Assembly: GCF_014650775.1 (NCBI RefSeq)
Contig: NZ_BMVP01000004.1
Coordinates: forward strand, 1 to 64,000
Origin: Streptomyces cirratus
GTDB lineage: Bacteria > Actinomycetota > Actinomycetes > Streptomycetales > Streptomycetaceae
Length of the DNA: 64,000 nt
Reading direction: 5' to 3'
Positions 7,849 through 16,240 of this stretch are shown here, one piece after another. The position numbers and the translations under genes were made by a program. Position 1 is the stretch's first letter, and each line of letters opens with the position of its first letter. Below the pieces are notes generated by a model. It saw nothing but the letters and a program-made list of their open reading frames with translations. It was not told where the DNA came from and did not search any database.

Positions 7849-8442
7849 TCAGAAGATGCTGCGTCCTCCGGCGCCGCCGCCGCCGCCGAGGCCGCCGAAG
7901 ACGCCGTGGCCGCCCTTGCCGCCCTTGCCTCCGTTGCCGCCCTGGAAGACGCCGTCGCCGCCCTTGCCGCCCTTGCCTCCGTTGCCGCCGATCAGGACGC
8001 CGTCACCGCCGCCACCGCCGCCACCGGCGTTGCCGCCGAACAGGCCGCCACCACCGTCGCCGCCCTTGCCGCCGTTGCCGCCGATCACGCCGTCGCCGCC
8101 GCCACCGCCGCCGCCACCGCCGCCGCCGGAGAGGATCCCGTCCCCGCCCTTGCCGCCGTTGCCGCCGTTGCCGCCGGTGCCCAGGACGCTGCCGCCCCCG
8201 GAGCCGCCGGAGCCGCCACCGCCGCCGATGAGGCCGCCCCCGCCGTCACCACCGTCCCCGCCGGCGCCCCCGGCGGTCGGGAAGGCTGCCACCACGTGGG
8301 CGGGCACCGGAGAGGCCACGGCCGCGGAGGCCGGAAGGGCGATACCGCCCGTGATCACAGCAGCCGAAGCGACCAGCGTCGCGAGGCGGAAACCCCGGCG
8401 GTTGGGACGGGCGACGTTGTTGGTGCGAATCTTGCGGTTCAT
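7849..8442 (-). CDS. Secreted glycine-dominated repeat protein
   Basis: A 197-residue protein. The signal peptide contains PNRRGFRLATLV and ends at ALPASA near residue 40. The mature chain is mostly glycine, built from loosely repeated units: GGNGGKGGDG, or GGGGGDG followed by VL, VI, VF, LF or IL-containing turns. Regularly spaced Lys and Asp give it charge. GTAGGAGAAAGCC before the ATG is nearly identical to the site before the His-rich gene at 1750, and both signal regions share NRRGxRLA. Such Gly-rich exported chains could form part of the cell-surface or aerial-hyphal matrix, but nothing in the sequence proves it. Confidence 0.75.
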   Translation of the reverse strand: MNRKIRTNNVARPNRRGFRLATLVASAAVITGGIALPASAAVASPVPAHVVAAFPTAGGAGGDGGDGGGGLIGGGGGSGGSGGGSVLGTGGNGGNGGKGGDGILSGGGGGGGGGGGDGVIGGNGGKGGDGGGGLFGGNAGGGGGGGDGVLIGGNGGKGGKGGDGVFQGGNGGKGGKGGHGVFGGLGGGGGAGGRSIF

Positions 8443-8476
8443 GGCTTTCTCCTACTTGTCTTGAGGGGTGATGTAC

Positions 8477-8496
8477 CGTCCCGGTATTCCGGGACG
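8477..8496 (-). promoter_or_regulatory. Palindrome in the leader of the poly-glycine gene
   Basis: CGTCCCGG and CCGGGACG form an 8-bp stem with a TATT loop, 35 bases upstream of the start codon at 8442. It could be an mRNA hairpin or an operator. The rest of 8443-8711 holds no gene I can support. Confidence 0.35.
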
Positions 8497-8711
8497 AATG
8501 CGGTGAATCGAAGGGAGAAAGAATCCTCTGCGAGGTATTTCGTTTCTTCCGACTTGCCTCGTTTCCTTTTCGGTGAGGCCCGCACAACAAGTAAGCGCCG
8601 ACCGGCACACCCCGGTCACGTTCCGGAAAGTCGGGGCTTGACAGGCCCCCCCGACACCACCTAAAAGGCCCCGGGGCAACCCGCTCGTCCCGTCCGCCGC
8701 CGGCGGCCAGC

Positions 8712-8935
8712 CGCGTACGTGCAGCCCGAAACCCGTGCGGCCCGAGGGTTCGAGCCCATCCCGCAGGTGCAGGGAGGGCATCTCGTGGTCGCCGGAGTTC
8801 TGCCGGCGGAACGCGATCGGCTCGGTCGGCTCCAGGGTGAGCAGGCGCTGCTCCCACGCCTCGGCGACGTCCGGGTGGTCCTCGCCCGTCATCCGGTCGG
8901 TGCCGTACAGCACGAACGGCGGCAGCACCTCGCAC
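8712..8935 (-). pseudogene. C-terminal remnant of an NAD(P)H-dependent oxidoreductase
   Basis: Reading leftwards from about 8930, the translation contains LPPFVLYGTDRMTGEDH, TDRM being followed by an acidic helix, then EPIAFRRQNSGDHEM and LEPSGRTGFGLHVR. This is the C-terminal region of the flavodoxin-like NAD(P)H quinone oxidoreductases (NQO1/MdaB type) common in Streptomyces. The Rossmann-like N-terminal two thirds is absent: upstream of 8935 the sequence switches to a regulator fragment on the opposite strand. It cannot encode a working enzyme. Confidence 0.65.
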
Positions 8936-8944
8936 CTCGACCGG

Positions 8945-9534
8945 CTCGCCCGCAGGCGCCGGCGCCGGGCGAAGGCGCCGGGCGGGCGGGTCCGGCCGGA
9001 GCTGCTGCGCGTCCTCGACCTGGTCGCCGACGCACCCGCGCTGATCATGGGCCACCGCCTGGACGTACTCGCCGGGAACCGTCTCGCCGGGCTCCTCCTC
9101 GGCGGGCCGATGCCTGGCCTGGAACACCGGTCGGCACATCTTCCTCGAAGAGGCCGAGCGCGGTCTGTACGCGGACGGGGAGAACTGCACCTCTACGTGG
9201 TGGGCCACCTGCGCCTGGCCGTCGGCAGGTACCCCGAGGCCTGGCCACGCCGACCGGCGAGCTGGCGATGGGCAGCGGGCGATTCCGTCGGCTGTGGGCC
9301 CGCGCGGACGTGCGGGCCCGTGCTCATGGACGCAAGGCGTACCGGCACCCACTGGTCGGACTCCGGGAACTGCACCGGGAGAACCTCGCGCTGCCCGGTG
9401 CATCCGGCATGGAGCTGCTGGTGCTGTCCGCGGCCCCCGGCGGCCCCGCCGAGGACGGGCTGCGCCTGCTCGCGGGCCCGGGCGCGGACAGCGATGGGTC
9501 GCGTCCCGCAGTGAAGACCCAGGTCCGCGGGTAG
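8945..9534 (+). pseudogene. Frameshifted remnant of an XRE/MmyB-type regulator
   Basis: Three frames each hold consecutive parts of the MmyB-like ligand-binding domain found after an XRE helix-turn-helix. The first, from about 8945, has RVRPELLRVLDLVADAPALI and LDVLAGNRLAGLLLG. A second frame near 9125 has RHIFLEEAERGLYADG. A third from about 9247 has FRRLWARADVRARAHGRK, YRHPLVGLRELHRENLALPG and LRLLAGPGA before the stop at 9532. The DNA-binding domain is missing and at least two frameshifts separate the parts, so this is a dead gene. Such regulators usually lie divergent from an oxidoreductase, as the neighbouring remnant suggests. Confidence 0.7.
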
Positions 9535-9551
9535 CCCCCGGCCGGCGTGGC

Positions 9552-10643
9552 TCAGGGCGCGCGCAGGCGTACGGCGAGGGCGGCGATGTCGTCGTCCAGG
9601 CGTCCTCTGCTGTAGTGGAGGAGATCGCGGTGGAGAGCGGTGAGCAGTTCGCGGGGCGGTGTCGGGGGCTGTCGACGCATCCAAGCCGTCAGCGGGAAGA
9701 ACTCGCCGTCGCGGGCGCGGGCCTCGGCGATCCCGTCGGTGTAGAGGAGCAGCAGGTCGTCGGGGGTGAAGGCGTACCTGTCGACGGTGTACCGGTCGCC
9801 GATCAGCTCCGCGAGGCTGAGCAGCGGCGAGGGGGTGGCGGGATCGAGGACGCGGAGCTTCCCCCGGTTCAGGAGCAGCGGCGGGGGGTGTCCGCAGTTG
9901 AGGATGTCGACGTGGCTGCCCCCGTGCGGGATCTCGACGAGAAGGGCGGTGGCGAAGCGCTCCATCGGCCCCTCGGGGGGAAAGGCGGCGTTGTAGCGGG
10001 CGCTGCTGGCGTCCAGCCTGCGTGCGACCTCCACCAAGTCGGCCTCTCCGAAGGCCGCCTCCCGGAAGGCGTTGACGATCGCTGCGGCCGCCCCCACTGC
10101 CGGCAGGCCCTTGCCCCGCACGTCACCGATGAGCAGCCTGACTCCGAACGGCGTGTCGACCACCTCGTAGAAATCCCCGCCGATCCGGGCCTCCGCCGCG
10201 GCCGCGAGGTACAGCGACTCGATCTCGATGCCCCCGATGCGACGTGGCAGGGGGCTCAGCACCACCTGCTGCGCCGCGTCGGCGACGAGTCGTACCTGGA
10301 AGAGCGTGCGCTCCCGCTGGAGCCGGACGTGGCTCCCGTACGCGGCGGCGACGGTGACCGCGATGATCCCCGCGGCCGTCCACCACGTCCCCAGGTCCGG
10401 GAAGACGAGGCTGAGGCCGATCATGAGAAGGAGGCAGACGGTGCCGAGCAGGACGGTGGGGAGCACCGGCCACATGGCGGCGGCGAGGGCCGGCGCCGAG
10501 GGCAGGAGGCGGCTGAAGGCCAGCTCCGGCGGAGTGGCGTAGGCCAGGCTGGCGATCACGACGGTCAGGATGACCGGCGACAACCGCACAAGTCTTCCCG
10601 GGCCGGGGCGCCTACGCTGCCGCAGCCGTCCAGACTCGATCAC
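9552..10643 (-). CDS. Membrane-anchored SpoIIE-type PP2C phosphatase
   Basis: About 363 residues. The N-terminal ~100 residues hold a basic start followed by three or four hydrophobic helices (SPVILTVVIASLAYA, a Trp-Pro-containing segment, then AAGIIAVTVAAAYG). The catalytic domain from about residue 130 to the end has the conserved SpoIIE features: IGGDFYEV and LIGDVRGKGLPA with metal-binding Asp, LNCGHPPPLLL, LLLYTDGIAEARA and a final DDDIAALAVR. There is no PAS, GAF or HATPase module, unlike the phosphatase at 2283. GTG 10643 is preferred because it directly precedes the basic RLRQRRRPGPGR start typical of this class; an in-frame GTG at 10679 is possible. Likely role: dephosphorylation of an anti-anti-sigma protein at the membrane. 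Confidence 0.87.
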   Translation of the reverse strand: MIESGRLRQRRRPGPGRLVRLSPVILTVVIASLAYATPPELAFSRLLPSAPALAAAMWPVLPTVLLGTVCLLLMIGLSLVFPDLGTWWTAAGIIAVTVAAAYGSHVRLQRERTLFQVRLVADAAQQVVLSPLPRRIGGIEIESLYLAAAAEARIGGDFYEVVDTPFGVRLLIGDVRGKGLPAVGAAAAIVNAFREAAFGEADLVEVARRLDASSARYNAAFPPEGPMERFATALLVEIPHGGSHVDILNCGHPPPLLLNRGKLRVLDPATPSPLLSLAELIGDRYTVDRYAFTPDDLLLLYTDGIAEARARDGEFFPLTAWMRRQPPTPPRELLTALHRDLLHYSRGRLDDDIAALAVRLRAP

Positions 10644-10708
10644 ATTTCCCAGAATATCTGCGCAATGAGGGCACAGCACTCTGACGGACGCACCGGGCGA
10701 GGGGTGCG

Positions 10709-11359
10709 TCAGCCGTCTTCGTTTGCGACCCCGCGGTCCGGTGCGCTCATGTCGCCCGTCGCGGGAGTGCCGTCGGCGAGCCCGTAGCGCAGGTACACGG
10801 TGCCTTTCGGGCTGGCGACCGGGGGTGCGAGGAGCGTGATGTTGGTGGGCACGGCGCCACCGTCGAACACCTTCTTGCCTACGCCGAGCACGATGGGGTG
10901 CAGCCAGAGGTCGAGTCGGTCGAAGAGCTTCTCGTGCAGGAGCGTCTGTACGAGGTTCAGGCTACCGACGACCTTCACGTGCTCGTGGCGGTCACGGATC
11001 TCGCGCACCGCGGTGGCGAGGTCCGGGCCGAAGTGGGTGGACCCGGCCCAGGAGAGGTCGGGCCGGCCGCGAGAGGCAACGTACTTCGGGACGCTGTTGA
11101 ACAGCGTGGCGATCTCGTCGTCTGGGCCGTCCTTGCCCTGGTGAGGCCAGTAGGCGGCGAAGATGTCGTACGTCCGCCGGCCGAGCAGCAGGGCGTCCGT
11201 TCCTTCGTACGCGGCACCGACCTGCGCCCCGGCGACCTGGTCCAGCAGGGGCGCCTGCCAGCCCCCGAACGGGAACCCCGCCGGGTCCTCGTCGGGGCCG
11301 CCGGGGGCCTGCCCGACGAGGTCGAGGGTCGCGAACAGTTCGATGTGGATGAGGCCCAT
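10709..11359 (-). CDS. Dihydrofolate reductase family (RibD C-terminal-like) protein
   Basis: A 216-residue cytoplasmic protein of the RibD C-terminal/DHFR superfamily that is widespread in actinobacteria. Family signs are a start with IELFATLDLVGQAP, the ALLLGRRTYDIFAAYWP segment, KYVASR, VKVVGSLNLVQTLLHEKL and DRLDLWLHPIVLGVGKKVF. It probably binds NADPH and reduces a small heterocyclic or similar substrate; true folate activity is doubtful. GGGAGCAAGCC precedes the ATG. The gene stands alone; 11360-11643 upstream should contain its promoter, and I recognise no gene there. Confidence 0.88.
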   Translation of the reverse strand: MGLIHIELFATLDLVGQAPGGPDEDPAGFPFGGWQAPLLDQVAGAQVGAAYEGTDALLLGRRTYDIFAAYWPHQGKDGPDDEIATLFNSVPKYVASRGRPDLSWAGSTHFGPDLATAVREIRDRHEHVKVVGSLNLVQTLLHEKLFDRLDLWLHPIVLGVGKKVFDGGAVPTNITLLAPPVASPKGTVYLRYGLADGTPATGDMSAPDRGVANEDG

Positions 11360-11400
11360 GGCTTGCTCCCGATGAGTCGGTCGTCTGCGTCAAGGGATAG

Positions 11401-12009
<609 letters not shown>

Positions 12010-12050
12010 ACCCCGACCGTAGCCCGTCAGGAGCCGCTGCGGGCCCGCCC

Positions 12051-12076
12051 GATCGGCCGGCCGGATCGGCCGGCCG
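12051..12076 (+). terminator. Tandem GATCGGCCGGCCG repeat, likely terminator
   Basis: Two adjacent identical 13-base units (12051-12063 and 12064-12076) contain the self-complementary CGGCCGGCCG and can fold into a strong hairpin. They lie 42 bases past the stop of the Rpf-like gene. Confidence 0.5.
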
Positions 12077-12116
12077 TCGGCTTGGGGCCGGATGCAGCAA
12101 GCCATAAGGTCAGCCC

Positions 12117-13064
12117 GTGACGGAGACGAATGCGAGCCGGCCGCTGTACGGGTGCATGGGCTTGGGCGGCACCTGGGGGCCGGAACCCTACGGTGCCGCG
12201 GAGATCGAGGCCGCGGAGGCGGCGGTCACCGCCGCCCTGGAGATCGGGATCACCACCTTCGACCACGCCGACATCTACCGCCACGGGAAGTCCGAAGCGG
12301 TCTTCGGTGAACTCCTCGCCCGCGACTCCGCGCTGCGCGGGCGGATCACCCTCCAGACGAAGTGCGGGATCCGCCTGGCGGACGGCGACCGCCCCGGCAT
12401 CTACGACCTCCGCGGAACGAGCGTCCTGCGGCGCGTCGAGGAAAGCCTGACCCGGCTGCGCACCGATGTCATCGACGTCCTGCTGCTGCACCGTCCGGAC
12501 CCCCTGGCGGATCCGGACGACCTCGCCGGGGCCCTCGTCTCCCTGCACGCCCAGGGCCTGGTGCGCCGGTTCGGTGTGTCCAACATGGGCGCGGCGCAGA
12601 TCGCGGCGCTCCAGGCGCGGCTCGGGCTGCCGATCGTCGCCAACCAGCTGGAAATGAGCCTGCACAAGCGGGACTGGGTCGAGGCCGGGGTACTCCTGAA
12701 CACTCCCGCCGCGGCAGCCAACGGCTTCCCCCTCGGAACTCTCGAACACTGCCGCGACCACGGCATCCAGGTGCAGGCATGGGGCGCTTTGGCACAGGGC
12801 CGGTTCACCGGGCGGCAGGAGACGCCGCAGGAGCGGGCTGCCGCCGAACTGCTGGCCGTGCTGGCCGAACGCAAGCAGGTCACCCCCGAGACGGTGCTGC
12901 TGTGGTGGCTCCAGCGACACCCGGCCCGCATCGCACCGGTGATCGGCACTTCCGATCCCGCACGGATCCGGGCCTGCGGCCAAGCGGTCGGGCGGCCACC
13001 GGAGCTGGACCACGAGGAGTGGTACGCGCTCTGGATCGCCGCACGCGGCAAACCGCTGCCCTGA
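12117..13064 (+). CDS. Aldo/keto reductase
   Basis: A 315-residue NADPH-dependent (beta/alpha)8-barrel oxidoreductase. CMGLGGTWG opens the barrel. TFDHADIYRHGKSE carries the catalytic Asp and Tyr, LQTKCGIRL the Lys, and LLLHRPDPL the His. Cofactor-binding features are near the C-terminus (PVIGTSDPARIRAC). The closest sub-type I recognise is the YdhF-like branch, with the phrase VANQLEMSLHKRDW. All four catalytic residues are present. The GTG start at 12117 follows a 107-base gap from the Rpf gene. The next gene is convergent, so this appears monocistronic. The natural substrate cannot be told from the sequence. Confidence 0.92.
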   Translation: MTETNASRPLYGCMGLGGTWGPEPYGAAEIEAAEAAVTAALEIGITTFDHADIYRHGKSEAVFGELLARDSALRGRITLQTKCGIRLADGDRPGIYDLRGTSVLRRVEESLTRLRTDVIDVLLLHRPDPLADPDDLAGALVSLHAQGLVRRFGVSNMGAAQIAALQARLGLPIVANQLEMSLHKRDWVEAGVLLNTPAAAANGFPLGTLEHCRDHGIQVQAWGALAQGRFTGRQETPQERAAAELLAVLAERKQVTPETVLLWWLQRHPARIAPVIGTSDPARIRACGQAVGRPPELDHEEWYALWIAARGKPLP

Positions 13065-13108
13065 CGTCGCCCGCCTGGGAGATACGTCGAACGATGTGCG
13101 CAAACCCC

Positions 13109-14266
13109 CTAGAGGGAGCTCTTGACGCGTTCCTCGGCGGGCGGCCCCGGTTGGCGCGGTACGGATGGATGGGGTGCGGGGGCCCGTGTCTCCGGGAAGC
13201 CGGCCCGGCGGACGTCCTCCAAGCCCTGGCGCAGGCCGCAGCGCAGCAGCCGGGTGGCGGGGCGTTCGACGTAGCGCTGGATGAGCCACGCGGCCGTGAT
13301 CATGGCGACGGTCACACCGCCGGCCAACGGGAGGGCGGGGAACCGGTCACGGAAGTGGTGGATGACCGTGAGCCCCGCGATCATGTGGATGAGGTAGAGC
13401 GGATACGTCACGCCTCCCGCCGTGCGCAGCCAGCGCCACCGGAGGCGGTCGCAGGCACCGAGGGCGATGGCAGCCATGGCCGCGAAGGCCAGCGTGATGA
13501 TGAGGCGGGCCGGCCACGCGTTGGCGGCATGGTCCACGTTCGAGTCGATGCGTGCTTCGACGTAGTTCTGGGCCAGCAGGAACTGCAGGACGACGATCAC
13601 CCACAGCAGGACCGACTGCCTAAATCGGTGCATCAGGTAGAAGGCGATGCCTGCGACGAAGTACGGGGCGAACTGGGGTATCGCGAAGAAATCGAGCAGC
13701 CCGGAGCCGGTGGTGGGAGCCATGACGCCGGCAGCGGTCCAGAAGCCGCAGAACAGCAGGCAGCTGCGGTAGGACACGCCGCGCAGGACGACGAGCGCGA
13801 AGAGCGCGTAGAACTTGAGTTCCACGAAGAGGGTCCAGTAGGCGTCGTCCAGGTGCTTGACGTGGAGTCCGCCTTGCATCATGGAGAGGTTGACCAGTAC
13901 GTCGCCCCAGCGGTCGATGCGGCGTATCTCCGGACACAGGCTCACTACGGCGGCCGTGAACGCTATGGCGGCCCAGTAGGCGGGGTAGAGCCGGGAGATG
14001 CGCGACACCACGAAGTCCCCCACCGTGCGGCCCCAGGTACTCATTCAGATCACGAAACCGCTGACCAGGAAGAACACTTCGACCCCGAGCCAGCCGTACT
14101 CGGCGGCCGCGTGCGCCGTCGGGAAGACCGCCGACGCTGGGCGGCCCCATGCGGAGGCGAGCGCGAAGTAGTGGTAGAAGACCACCATCAGGGCTGCCAC
14201 GAACCGGATTCCGTCCAGAGCGGACAGGCGTATGCCCGCGTCGGGACTCCCGCCTGCGTTCGTCAC
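13109..14266 (-). pseudogene. Acyltransferase family 3 membrane protein split by an in-frame TGA
   Basis: Read from GTG 14266 (GGGGGAAGAGGC upstream), the frame gives the normal start of an Acyl_transf_3 (OafA-like) protein: LSALDGIRFVAALMVVFYHY with its catalytic His, then WLGVEVFFLVSGFVI. Codon 74 is TGA (14047-14045), followed immediately by ATG and 311 more codons continuing the same fold: WGRTVGDFVVSRISRLYPAYW and about eight membrane helices. Relatives have Cys (often FVIC) at the stop position, so a single TGC-to-TGA change explains it. The rest of the frame is intact and 385 codons is a normal length. The gene may be recently inactivated, read through, reinitiated at the adjacent ATG, or affected by a sequencing error. 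Such proteins O-acylate sugars, peptidoglycan or natural products. Confidence 0.75.
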
Positions 14267-14577
14267 GCCTCTTCCCCCGTCGGCTTGGGTCTTGCGAGCT
14301 GTTCGCCCTGGGACCCTACATGCGGCGTGGCAGCCTCCTCGGCGGGCGGCCGCCGCAGTGTCGGCGTCGGGTGCGCCCCGCCTCCGCCCGGCTCCGGCAT
14401 GGGCCGACCGATCGTTCTGTGGCCGCGCGCCCCCACCGCGCAACCGCCGCTCCCCCGCCCGGACTTGTCGGTCCGTCCGGGCCGCAGGACAGTGATGGCG
14501 GCGCGAACGGGGGCGGCGGCGCCAGGCCCTGTGCGTCACGGACAGCGCACCGGATCCGAGAACAGGAGCGCAGGGGC

Positions 14578-15372
14578 ATGCCCATCCAGCAGACGATCGA
14601 CCACCCCACCAACTGGATCATCAAGGTGGACATCGAGGACGTGAGCGCGCTCGCTCTGCACGGCGCACCCGTCGGCGAGCGACTCGTAATCTTCGTGACG
14701 GAGACCCACCACAACACGCGGTACGACAGCGACCGGCGCGACGAGATCATCCGGCGGTTGTCCTCGCACCCCAAGGTCACCCTCGTCATCGAACGGGACC
14801 TCAGCCCCGTCCAGCCGGCGCCCAACATGGTGGTGGAGACCACCCCCGGCCTCTCCGCCGCCGACTCCAAGCGTGACGACACCGTGATCGCGCAGCTCGT
14901 CGCCCACTTGAAGCGGCTGCCACCCGGACAGCAGGGCCGGTCGGTCGTGTTCCTCTTCGGGGAGGATCACTTCGACAAGCTCCGCACCCGTCTCGACGCG
15001 GCGATATCGGAGTCCGTGACGCTTCGCCACTTCCGCTCCATCCGGACGCAGTTGCACGCCCTGAGCACTGCGGCACCGGTGCCCGGCCCCGCCGACCGGC
15101 CCATCGGCTGGGTCCGCACGAGTCAGTTCGCGGCGAACGAGGGGCAGGAGGCCCTCAACAGCGATCTCCTGCGCCGTGGCCTCGTCCCGGTCCCCTTCCA
15201 GGTCCACGTCCATTCGCCGGACGTCTTCGCGTGGGGCAAACAGGGCTTCCACCTGCACACCTCGAACCAGTCGATCATCGACCGCGGCGCCGAACTCGCC
15301 GAGGAGGGCACGCTCCCCATCATGATCCGCGACCCACAAGAGGTCACGGGCCTCGAAGGCCGCGTCGGCTGA
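14578..15372 (+). CDS. Uncharacterised soluble protein with ETHH and GEDH motifs
   Basis: A 264-residue protein without signal or membrane segments. I do not recognise its family with certainty. It shows LVIFVTETHHNTRYDSD, then VTLVIERDLSPVQP, an ordered helix (VIAQLVAHLKRLPPGQQG) and SVVFLFGEDHFDKLRTRL. A beta-strand ending in Glu-x-His-His, followed by a strand with a Glu-Arg, recalls the erythromycin-esterase/ChaN/TIKI superfamily, where Glu and His form the active site; this is a weak inference. The second half is rich in His/Gln (PFQVHVHSPDVFAW). AGGAGCGCAGGGGC precedes the ATG. It is divergent from the broken acyltransferase gene. Confidence 0.7.
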   Translation: MPIQQTIDHPTNWIIKVDIEDVSALALHGAPVGERLVIFVTETHHNTRYDSDRRDEIIRRLSSHPKVTLVIERDLSPVQPAPNMVVETTPGLSAADSKRDDTVIAQLVAHLKRLPPGQQGRSVVFLFGEDHFDKLRTRLDAAISESVTLRHFRSIRTQLHALSTAAPVPGPADRPIGWVRTSQFAANEGQEALNSDLLRRGLVPVPFQVHVHSPDVFAWGKQGFHLHTSNQSIIDRGAELAEEGTLPIMIRDPQEVTGLEGRVG

Positions 15373-15423
15373 GGCGCTCGGCGGGTCGGGGCACCCCTCC
15401 GATGAGGACGATGCTCCTTTCCT

Positions 15424-15585
15424 GTGTTCGTCCTCGCCTGCCCGTGGGCGCACCGCGCGGTGATCGTACGGCGGCTCCCCGGGCTGGAGCAGGCCCTGCC
15501 CGTGGCCGTCGCCGGACCGACGCACGACAAGCGCAGCCGGACCTTCGACCTCGACCCGAGCGGCCGCGACCCGGTGACCGAGTGG
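15424..15585 (+). pseudogene. N-terminal remnant of a glutathionyl-hydroquinone reductase-type GST
   Basis: About 50 codons read VFVLACPWAHRAVIVRRLPG, then LEQALPVAVAGPTHDKRS and FDLDPSGRDPV. This is the thioredoxin-like domain of ECM4/GS-HQR glutathione transferases, including the catalytic Cys-Pro-Trp motif. After RDPV the expected continuation is lost and the sequence changes to Arg/Gly-rich non-coding translation; TEW just after may be the far side of an internal deletion. No full-length frame exists. Confidence 0.6.
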
Positions 15586-16240
15586 CGAGGTCGCGGCGGC
15601 CGCCCGTTCGGGTACCGCCGCGGCGGGTGGGCCGGTCCCCGGCCCCCGTCGGCTGACGCCCGCCCGCCGCCCGGCAAGGGTTACGGCCTTGTCGCAGGGG
15701 CCGCTCGCGAGGGGGGCCGCTCAGCAGGGGGGTCGTCCGTCCCTCCGTCAGTCCTCGGCCGTCGACCCCTCCAAGGGGCCGGGACTCAGGACCCTGCCGA
15801 CGAAGTCCGCCAATTGCGCACGCATCCTTTCCCGCGGAGCGCCTACTTGTCCGGCCAGGTGCTCCACGAGGTCGGCCCGGGTCGCGGCGAGCAGGGCACG
15901 GGGTACCCGCCCGTCTCCGCACCGATTTTCCGCTTGCGCGGCGGATCTCCACCGCCGCGATGCTGACCGGGATGGACCGCGCCATCGCCGAGGGGGCGGA
16001 GGACCGCGTCACCGCACCGTCCAGCGCGTGGCCGGTCGGCCCCCACGCGCCTTCCGCGCCCCCATCGGAAGGGAGACGCGGTGCACCGACTGACGGTCCG
16101 GGAGGACCAGCCGGACGGCTGTGGCGCGGAATTCCGGCAGGCAATTCGATTACCAATCGATTCCCGTTCGAGGAGTTCTCCCGTGCGCTGTGACAACTTC
16201 GTGGCGCCAGGCTCCACCGGGGAACGAAAGGAAAGAGAAA
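15586..16240. other. 655-base region without an intact gene, with a possible minus-strand remnant
   Basis: No intact gene is visible. On the minus strand, about 15990-15915 reads ARSIPVSIAAVEIRRASGK. A second frame from about 15900 down to a TGA at 15750-15748 reads ALLAATRADLVEHLAGQVG, then RERMRAQLADFVGRVLSPG. Both parts look like protein-coding sequence joined by a frameshift, so a second decayed gene is likely, but I cannot name the family. The last 100 bases before 16241 are AT-richer (ATTCGATTACCAATCGATTC near 16144) and probably hold the promoter of the next gene. Confidence 0.35.

Noticed and set aside
6500..8442. Naming the glycine-rich proteins PE_PGRS or chaplins
   Set aside because: There is no PE domain and no chaplin hydrophobic repeat with paired Cys; only the composition is similar.
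6335..8464. Long plus-strand frames with Pro-rich or Ala-rich translation across the glycine-rich genes
   Set aside because: These are reverse complements of glycine codons. The minus frames have signal peptides, ribosome binding sites and terminators.
13109..14044. Treating the ATG after the TGA as a normal start of a complete acyltransferase
   Set aside because: That product would lack the first helix with the catalytic His motif, and the missing part lies directly upstream in the same frame.
16121..16240. Upstream extension of the RidA-like protein
   Set aside because: The added residues do not form a signal and have no ribosome binding site, while ATG 16241 has one and gives a proper signal peptide.
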